Assembly: GCA_021826255.1 (NCBI GenBank)
Contig: JAKBAZ010000034.1
Coordinates: 1-10,233 of the forward strand
DNA: 10,233 nt
Reading direction: 5' to 3'
DNA from: Actinomycetes bacterium
GTDB taxonomy: Bacteria > Actinomycetota > Acidimicrobiia > Acidimicrobiales > RAAP-2
Part shown: positions 1 to 5,977 of the stretch, piece by piece
Layout: each line of letters starts with the position of its first letter
Position numbering within the stretch: position 1 is the first letter of the stretch
Made by a program: the position numbers and the translations under genes
Notes under the pieces: generated by a model
What the model was told of the DNA's origin: nothing
What the model saw: the letters and a program-made list of their open reading frames with translations, nothing else
Databases searched by the model: none

Positions 1-62
1 TTCTGCTCGTCCCACACCTGGGTCATGCCCACCTTTTCGCCGACGATCGCTTTGGTCGCCAC
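1..62 (-). CDS. rplC: 50S ribosomal protein L3, N-terminal fragment (cut by window edge)
   Basis: Only the first 20 codons are present. They read (V/M)ATKAIVGEKVGMTQVWDEQ, the typical N-terminus of bacterial L3, which binds 23S rRNA near the peptidyl transferase centre early in large-subunit assembly. The start is GTG at 62-60. It is supported by a GAGAGG ribosome-binding site at 68-73 with a 5-base spacer. L3 normally follows S10 (rpsJ) directly in the S10 operon. Here a 208-base structured gap separates them, so rplC may be the first gene of its own transcription unit. The identification is firm despite the short length, because both the sequence and the neighbour fit. Confidence 0.93.
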   Translation of the reverse strand, partial: MATKAIVGEKVGMTQVWDEQ

Positions 63-113
63 GTGTGCCTCTCTTCTTCCTGTGTTCCGTGCGTCGAACT
101 CCCGACACACAGA

Positions 114-144
114 CGCTCCGTTCGGGTTGAACCCGAACGGAGCG
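114..144 (-). terminator. 15-bp perfect inverted repeat upstream of rplC (attenuator or terminator-like hairpin)
   Basis: CGCTCCGTTCGGGTT at 114-128 is the exact reverse complement of 130-144, with a single central base. As RNA this would be a very stable hairpin with a small loop. On the minus strand the bases after it read TCTGTGTGTCGGG, so there is no run of T as in a classical intrinsic terminator. It lies about 50 bases before the rplC start. It could be an attenuator in the L3 leader, a tail-less terminator (often proposed in actinobacteria), or an RNA-processing site. The structure is seen directly; its role is inferred. Confidence 0.55.
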
Positions 145-157
145 CTCGACTGGTTCG

Positions 158-185
158 GTTCGCGGTTCCCTGCGGGCCTGCGAAC
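158..185 (-). other. Imperfect hairpin in the rpsJ-rplC leader
   Basis: GTTCGC (158-163) pairs with GCGAAC (180-185). The inner bases allow GG/CC and CCC/GGG pairing with small bulges, giving about 11 base pairs in all. It sits between two stronger hairpins. A small 5-bp hairpin, CCCAC/GTGGG with a 4-base loop (197-210), precedes it in the direction of transcription. Together they suggest a structured 5' leader for rplC. A role as a ribosomal-protein binding site is only a hypothesis. Confidence 0.35.
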
Positions 186-216
186 ACATCACTTCTCCCA
201 CGCAAGTGGGCTTCTT

Positions 217-246
217 AGCCTACACCACCTCTCCCCGGCTCCGCAA
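217..246 (-). promoter_or_regulatory. Possible promoter for rplC and the rest of the S10 operon
   Basis: On the minus strand TTGCGG (241-246) is followed after exactly 18 bases by TAGGCT (217-222). This is the same layout as the better candidate before rpsL (TTGCCG-18-TAGACT). Each hexamer matches the sigma-70-type consensus at only 3 of 6 positions, although the TAnnnT pattern common in actinobacteria is kept. It overlaps the hairpin after rpsJ. If real, the rplC leader would be about 150 bases long. Evidence is weak and rests on position, spacing and resemblance to the other site. Confidence 0.3.
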
Positions 247-265
247 AAGGAACCGGGGAGAGGTG
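226..265 (-). terminator. Hairpin after rpsJ, probable end or attenuation point of the str operon
   Basis: CACCTCTCCCCGG (226-238) and CCGGGGAGAGGTG (253-265) form a perfect 13-bp stem. Three further inner pairs (240-242 with 249-251) follow one mismatch. The stem starts 5 bases after the rpsJ stop codon. No T-run follows on the minus strand. Such GC-rich stems without a U-tail are frequent at actinobacterial gene ends, but their termination efficiency varies. Position and strength make a terminator or 3'-end stabiliser likely. Confidence 0.6.
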
Positions 266-270
266 ACGGG

Positions 271-594
271 CTAGTTCTGACGAATCTTGATCTCGATGTC
301 CACGCCGGCCGGCAGGTCGAGACGCTGGAGCGACTCGACCGTCTTCGCGGAGTGGTCAACGATGTCCAAGAGACGCTTGTGGACCCGCATCTCGAAGTGC
401 TCGCGCGAGTCCTTGTGCTTGTGCGGACCACGAACCACCGTGTAACGGTGCTTCTCGGTCGGCAGCGGCACCGGGCCCTGAACGCGGGCGTTAGTACGCT
501 CCACGGTCTGCACGATCTTCGCGGTTGACTGGTCCAGGACGCTGTGGTCGAAGGCCTTCAGCCGGATGCGAATCATTTGACGGTTGTCGGCCAT
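271..594 (-). CDS. rpsJ: 30S ribosomal protein S10 (NusE)
   Basis: The product is 107 aa, close to the usual 102-105. It has the S10 landmarks: the N-terminal IRIRLKAFDH strand, the long loop with PLPTEKHRYTVVRGPHKHKDS (about residues 43-63), SREHFE at 63-68, and the terminal strand VDIEIKI. S10 sits in the head of the 30S subunit and, as NusE, pairs with NusB in transcription antitermination. The ATG start has an AGGAG site at 600-604 with a 5-base spacer, and that site overlaps the tuf stop codon. Only 8 bases separate tuf from rpsJ, so the two are almost certainly cotranscribed and probably translationally coupled. The downstream gap to rplC is unusually long and structured, which suggests that S10 belongs to the str transcript here rather than leading the S10 operon. 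Confidence 0.97.
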   Translation of the reverse strand: MADNRQMIRIRLKAFDHSVLDQSTAKIVQTVERTNARVQGPVPLPTEKHRYTVVRGPHKHKDSREHFEMRVHKRLLDIVDHSAKTVESLQRLDLPAGVDIEIKIRQN

Positions 595-602
595 CTCGAC
601 TC

Positions 603-1790
603 CTACTTCAGAATCTTCGTGACTCGACCCGAACCCACGGTACGGCCACCCTCGCGAATCGAGAAGGTGAGACCCTCCTCCATGGCGATCGGCTTGCCGA
701 GCTGCACCGTCATTTCGGTGTTGTCGCCGGGCATCACCATCTCAGTACCCGCGGGCAACTCGATGGTACCGGTCACGTCCGTCGTACGGAAGTAGAACTG
801 GGGACGGTAGTGGGCGAAGAACGGCTTGTGACGGCCACCCTCTTCCTTGGTCAACACGTAGACCGACGCCTCGAAGTCAGTGTGGGGCGTAATCGAACCG
901 GGCTTGCACAGCACCTGGCCGCGCTCGACCTCTTCCTTCTTCGTTCCGCGCAGCAGCGCACCGAGGTTGTCTCCGGCCTGGCCCTCGTCGAGGAGCTTGC
1001 GGAACATCTCGATTCCGGTGACGGTCGTCTTCGAGGTGGGACGCAGACCGACGATCTCGACTTCGTCACCCACCTTGATGATGCCCTGCTCCACCTTGCC
1101 GGTCACGACGGTGCCACGACCGGTGATGGACATGACGTCCTCGATCGACATGAGGAACGGCTTGTCGGTGGCGCGCTGGGGCTCGGGGATGTACTGGTCC
1201 ACCGCCTCCATCAGCTCCATGATCTTGTCGCCCCAGGCCTGGTCACCCTCGAGGGCCTTCAGAGCCGAGACGCGCACGACGGGGATGTCGTCGCCCGGGA
1301 AGTCGTAGCTGGAGAGGAGCTCGCGCACCTCCATCTCGACGAGCTCGAGGAGCTCCTCGTCTTCCACAACGTCGGACTTGTTCAGCGCCACGACGATGTA
1401 GGGCACACCCACCTGGCGCGCGAGCAGCACGTGCTCACGAGTCTGGGGCATCGGGCCGTCGGTCGCCGAGACGACGAGGATGGCCCCGTCCACCTGGGCG
1501 GCGCCGGTGATCATGTTCTTCACGTAGTCGGCGTGACCGGGCATGTCGACGTGCGCGTAGTGACGGTTCGGGGTCTCGTACTCCACGTGGGCGATCGAGA
1601 TGGTGATACCGCGCTGGCGCTCTTCGGGAGCCTTGTCAATCTGGTCGAACGGGGTGTAGGCCGAACCGGGGACGCGCTCGGAGAGCACCTTGGTGATGGC
1701 CGCGGTGAGGGTCGTCTTACCGTGGTCGATGTGACCCATCGTTCCGATGTTGACGTGCGGCTTCGTGCGCTCGAACTTCTGCTTTGCCAT
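603..1790 (-). CDS. tuf: Translation elongation factor Tu
   Basis: This 395-aa GTPase delivers aminoacyl-tRNA to the ribosomal A site. The G domain (about 1-205) shows G1 GHIDHGKT (19-26), G2 RGITIS (60-65, with Thr63 for Mg2+), G3 DMPGH (82-86, with catalytic His86), G4 NKSD (137-140) and G5 SAL (175-177). Beta-barrel domains II (about 210-300) and III (about 305-395) follow. They contain GRGTVVTGKVEQG and the C-terminal GRTVGSGRVTKI. The ATG start gives the standard MAKxKFERTKPHVNIGT N-terminus. The sequence before it, AGAAAGTAAGTCCCCGACA, has only a weak Shine-Dalgarno match, which is odd for such a highly expressed protein. tuf follows fusA after 109 bases and precedes rpsJ by 8. Met83 stands where E. 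coli has Cys; this position varies among bacteria. I see no second tuf copy in the window. Confidence 0.98.
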   Translation of the reverse strand: MAKQKFERTKPHVNIGTMGHIDHGKTTLTAAITKVLSERVPGSAYTPFDQIDKAPEERQRGITISIAHVEYETPNRHYAHVDMPGHADYVKNMITGAAQVDGAILVVSATDGPMPQTREHVLLARQVGVPYIVVALNKSDVVEDEELLELVEMEVRELLSSYDFPGDDIPVVRVSALKALEGDQAWGDKIMELMEAVDQYIPEPQRATDKPFLMSIEDVMSITGRGTVVTGKVEQGIIKVGDEVEIVGLRPTSKTTVTGIEMFRKLLDEGQAGDNLGALLRGTKKEEVERGQVLCKPGSITPHTDFEASVYVLTKEEGGRHKPFFAHYRPQFYFRTTDVTGTIELPAGTEMVMPGDNTEMTVQLGKPIAMEEGLTFSIREGGRTVGSGRVTKILK

Positions 1791-1816
1791 TGTCGGGGAC
1801 TTACTTTCTGTCTCGT

Positions 1817-1839
1817 GACCCGCTCACCGTGAGCGGATC
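1817..1839 (-). other. Strong hairpin in the fusA-tuf spacer
   Basis: CCGCTCAC (1820-1827) and GTGAGCGG (1829-1836) are perfect inverted repeats around one base. In the minus-strand RNA three more pairs, one of them G-U, extend the stem to about 11 pairs over 1817-1839. The structure ends 26 bases before the tuf start and no T-run follows. It could separate tuf from fusA expression as an attenuator, processing site or mRNA stabiliser. The structure is seen directly; the function is inferred. Confidence 0.5.
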
Positions 1840-1882
1840 GGTTGGTTTGCGGCCCTCCCCGACGACGGTTTGGACCTGGGGT

Positions 1883-1896
1883 GCTGGTTACCCAGC
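1883..1896 (-). other. Short GTAA-tetraloop hairpin just after fusA
   Basis: The minus strand reads GCTGG-GTAA-CCAGC: a perfect 5-bp stem closed by a GNRA-type tetraloop, 3 bases beyond the fusA stop codon. GNRA loops are stable and often take part in RNA or protein contacts. Five base pairs can arise by chance in GC-rich DNA, so the role is uncertain. Confidence 0.35.
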
Positions 1897-1899
1897 GTG

Positions 1900-3987
<2,088 letters not shown>

Positions 3988-4008
3988 GTTGGGGAATCTC
4001 TCTCTTCG

Positions 4009-4479
4009 TTACCAGCGGTAGTGGGCGAACGCCTTGTTCGACTCGGCCATCTTGGCCATGTCCTCGCGACGCTTAACGGCCGCGCCAACGCCGTTGGCGG
4101 CGTCGACAATCTCACCGGCCAGGCGCTCGGCCATCGTCTTCTCGCGACGCTTCTTCGCAAAATCGGTCAACCAACGAATTGCCAGGGTGGTCGCCCGGCG
4201 GGGCCGCACCTCGACGGGGACTTGGTAGGTCGTTCCACCTACTCGACGGCTGCGAACTTCGAGTTCGGGACGCACGTTTTCGAGGGCACGCTTGAGCGTA
4301 GCTACCGGATCGGTACCGGTCTTTTGCTCCACCATCTCGAGGGCGGTGTAGACGATGCGCTCAGCGATGGTGCGCTTACCCCGCTCGAGAATCTTGTTGG
4401 TGATCTGCGTGACCAGGACCGACTTGTAAATCGGATCGACCGGCACTTCGCGGCGAACCGCGGGACCCTTGCGTGGCAT
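4009..4479 (-). CDS. rpsG: 30S ribosomal protein S7
   Basis: The product is 156 aa, the standard length. It begins MPRKGPAVRREVPVDPIY and contains the KSVLVTQITNKILERGKR helix region, the RSRRVGGTTYQVPVEVRPRR beta-hairpin region (about 76-95), and the C-terminal AFAHYRW ending typical of bacterial S7. S7 starts assembly of the 30S head by binding the 3' domain of 16S rRNA and lines the E site. The ATG is 3 bases after the rpsL stop codon. A GGGAGAAG site lies within the last rpsL codons, so translation of the two genes is probably coupled. In E. coli S7 autoregulates this operon through the rpsL-rpsG junction. With only a 3-base gap here, an equivalent long inter-gene structure is absent. Confidence 0.98.
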   Translation of the reverse strand: MPRKGPAVRREVPVDPIYKSVLVTQITNKILERGKRTIAERIVYTALEMVEQKTGTDPVATLKRALENVRPELEVRSRRVGGTTYQVPVEVRPRRATTLAIRWLTDFAKKRREKTMAERLAGEIVDAANGVGAAVKRREDMAKMAESNKAFAHYRW

Positions 4480-4482
4480 CGC

Positions 4483-4854
4483 TTACTTCTCCCTCTTGGC
4501 GCCGTAACGGCTACGGGCCTGCTTGCGGTTCCGGACTCCGGAGGTGTCGAGCGCGCCACGGATGATCTTGTAGCGCACACCGGGAAGGTCCTTCACACGA
4601 CCACCACGAACGAGGACGATCGAGTGCTCCTGGAGGTTGTGGCCCTCACCGGGAATGTAGGCCGTGACTTCCACGCCCGAGGTCAGACGCACACGGGCCA
4701 CCTTTCGCAGCGCGGAGTTCGGCTTCTTAGGCGTGACGGTGTGCACGCGAGTGCACACGCCCCGCCGTTGCGGAGCGCCCTTCAGTGCCGGGGTCTTGGT
4801 CTTGGCGACCTTGTCCTGGCGGCCCTTTCGGACCAGCTGTGCGATTGTGGGCAC
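4483..4854 (-). CDS. rpsL: 30S ribosomal protein S12
   Basis: The 123-aa product carries the S12 hallmarks RGVCTRV (31-37), TPKKPNSALRK (41-51), GEGHNLQEHS (69-78) and RGGRVKDLPGVRY (83-95). S12 sits at the decoding centre and controls accuracy. Lys43 and Lys88 are the residues whose change gives streptomycin resistance in Mycobacterium; both are the ancestral lysines here. Asp89 is the residue that RimO methylthiolates in some bacteria. The start is GTG at 4854-4852 with an AAGAGG site at 4861-4866 and a 6-base spacer. It is the first gene of the str operon, about 60 bases downstream of the predicted transcription start. Confidence 0.98.
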   Translation of the reverse strand: MPTIAQLVRKGRQDKVAKTKTPALKGAPQRRGVCTRVHTVTPKKPNSALRKVARVRLTSGVEVTAYIPGEGHNLQEHSIVLVRGGRVKDLPGVRYKIIRGALDTSGVRNRKQARSRYGAKREK

Positions 4855-4921
4855 GCGGAACCTCTTCTAGTTTGTTCAACGACATTTGGGCCATGGAAAA
4901 CTCCAGGCGTGGGGACTGCTC

Positions 4922-4951
4922 AGTCTAGGACACCACGGGGGCCGTCGGCAA
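4922..4951 (-). promoter_or_regulatory. Predicted promoter of the str operon (rpsL-rpsG-fusA-tuf-rpsJ)
   Basis: On the minus strand TTGCCG (4946-4951, 4 of 6 matches to TTGACA) is followed after 18 bases by TAGACT (4922-4927, 4 of 6 matches to TATAAT, fitting TAnnnT). It lies in the 114-base gap between the thioesterase gene and rpsL. Initiation would be near 4915, giving a 5' leader of about 60 bases. Its place directly before the first str gene is what one would expect. The spacer of 18 is at the long end of the normal range. I see no strong hairpin in this leader, so an S12/S7 regulatory site is not evident here. Confidence 0.6.
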
Positions 4952-4968
4952 ACCCAACTTCGTGCGGC

Positions 4969-5973
4969 CTAGTTGGATAAGTAGGAGGCGACGTGCTGAG
5001 CAATGACCTTGACGTGCGGTGGACGCAGACACGAGTTGTGAGATCCGGGAACGTGGTCAACGGTCAGGGGGCCCCCTCCCCGATAACGCCACCCCGTTTC
5101 GACGTGATCAGGATCGAACGCCGTGACAAAGAGGTGGGTGGGCCCATTGAATGCGGGAATGGGGGGTATCACGAGGCGTCGCACCTGGCCAAAATAGAAC
5201 TGGGCCTCGTACACCTTGCCTGCGCCCGGGCGGACGACACCGGCTAGGGCGACGGCGGGCGCTGTGAGTACTACCGGTCGAGGAAAGTTGAGGACGTTGG
5301 CAGTAGGGGGGACCGCGGTACCGAGTGAGCGGGTAAACCGCGCTTCGGGACGGCTGTCGACGATGAAGAGTTCTTTGACGTGTCGACCTCGTCGGGTGAG
5401 CTCATGGGCCACCCCCAGCGCGACGAGCCCACCCAGTGAATGCCCACCTAAGGCGACCTGGCCCGACGGCGCAAACGACTCCACCCGGTCGGCCAAACGC
5501 CGAATTTGCCCCCTCCAGGAGTACTCGGGGAGTCGACGTTGCTGCGCGGCCCGACTCTGAAGACCTATGACCGGCTGACCATCCCCGAGCTCTCGGGCGA
5601 GAAAGGCGAACTGTAGGGCCACTCCACCCGAGCCCGATACCAGGAAGAGTGGCGGCTTGGCCCCAGTAGTACGAAAGGGCACCGCGTCACCCACGGATGT
5701 TCCGGCTACTAGCTGTAGTACTCCGATTTGGGTGGCGACTGCCTCGAAGTCCTTTCGGCTCAGGTCAATGCCCGCATCCACACGCAGGGCGGAGAGTAAC
5801 TCACCCACCTGTTCTCGCGTGCCACCGGCCCGAAAAAAGTTGGCGACTGGATCGACGTAACGTCCCAGCACGTGGGCCCACGCCTCACTAACGACGAGGT
5901 ACCTCTCCAGCCACTGTTCGCCGGACCAACCGAGGGGGGACGTGACCCGAGAGCGTCGGGTCACGTCCCTCAC
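4969..5973 (-). CDS. Carrier-like domain plus type I thioesterase (alpha/beta hydrolase), NRPS/PKS-termination type
   Basis: With GTG at 5973 as start the product is 334 aa with two parts. Residues about 19-92 resemble an acyl/peptidyl carrier domain: EAWAHVLG, then NFFRAGGTREQ, then LLSALRVDAGIDLSRKDFEAVAT. The family motif is GG(H/D)S; here it is GGTR (50-53), so the phosphopantetheine serine is replaced by Arg53. Residues about 106-334 are a thioesterase domain: FLVSGSGG, the nucleophile elbow GGHSLGG (Ser179), IVDSRPE (Asp206, 27 residues later as in surfactin TE), and VPGSHNS (His312). The triad looks intact, so hydrolysis of an acyl thioester or ester is likely; the substrate is unknown. 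No signal peptide is seen. The start is uncertain: the frame stays open into rpoC, with an ATG at 6021. The chosen GTG lies 4 bases after the rpoC stop, with AAGAGG 12 bases before it. A strong hairpin covers codons 3-12. Codons such as GTA and CTA are commoner than in its neighbours, suggesting lower expression or later arrival. Confidence 0.8.
   Translation of the reverse strand: MRDVTRRSRVTSPLGWSGEQWLERYLVVSEAWAHVLGRYVDPVANFFRAGGTREQVGELLSALRVDAGIDLSRKDFEAVATQIGVLQLVAGTSVGDAVPFRTTGAKPPLFLVSGSGGVALQFAFLARELGDGQPVIGLQSRAAQQRRLPEYSWRGQIRRLADRVESFAPSGQVALGGHSLGGLVALGVAHELTRRGRHVKELFIVDSRPEARFTRSLGTAVPPTANVLNFPRPVVLTAPAVALAGVVRPGAGKVYEAQFYFGQVRRLVIPPIPAFNGPTHLFVTAFDPDHVETGWRYRGGGPLTVDHVPGSHNSCLRPPHVKVIAQHVASYLSN
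5937..5969 (-). terminator. 14-bp perfect hairpin after rpoC, inside the thioesterase 5' end
   Basis: GGGACGTGACCCGA (5937-5950) and TCGGGTCACGTCCC (5956-5969) form a perfect 14-bp stem with a 5-base loop, beginning 9 bases after the rpoC stop codon. The minus strand continues CCCCTCGGTTGG with no T-run. By place and strength it is probably the rpoBC terminator or an attenuator. It lies within the open frame of the next gene, and no ATG, GTG or TTG start exists between it and the carrier-like domain. It must therefore be partly read through, or transcribed across from an upstream site, if that gene is expressed. Confidence 0.6.
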
Positions 5974-5977
5974 GGTA

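Noticed and set aside
23..205. Small minus-strand frames of about 60 codons in the rpsJ-rplC gap as a leader peptide
   Set aside because: They run out of frame into rplC, are Arg-rich as expected from GC-rich non-coding sequence, and cross the 15-bp hairpin. No good start signal marks them.
4733..4894. Short minus-strand frame starting ATGGCCCAAATG in the rpsL leader
   Set aside because: It continues out of frame through the rpsL start and within rpsL, and no convincing ribosome-binding site precedes it.
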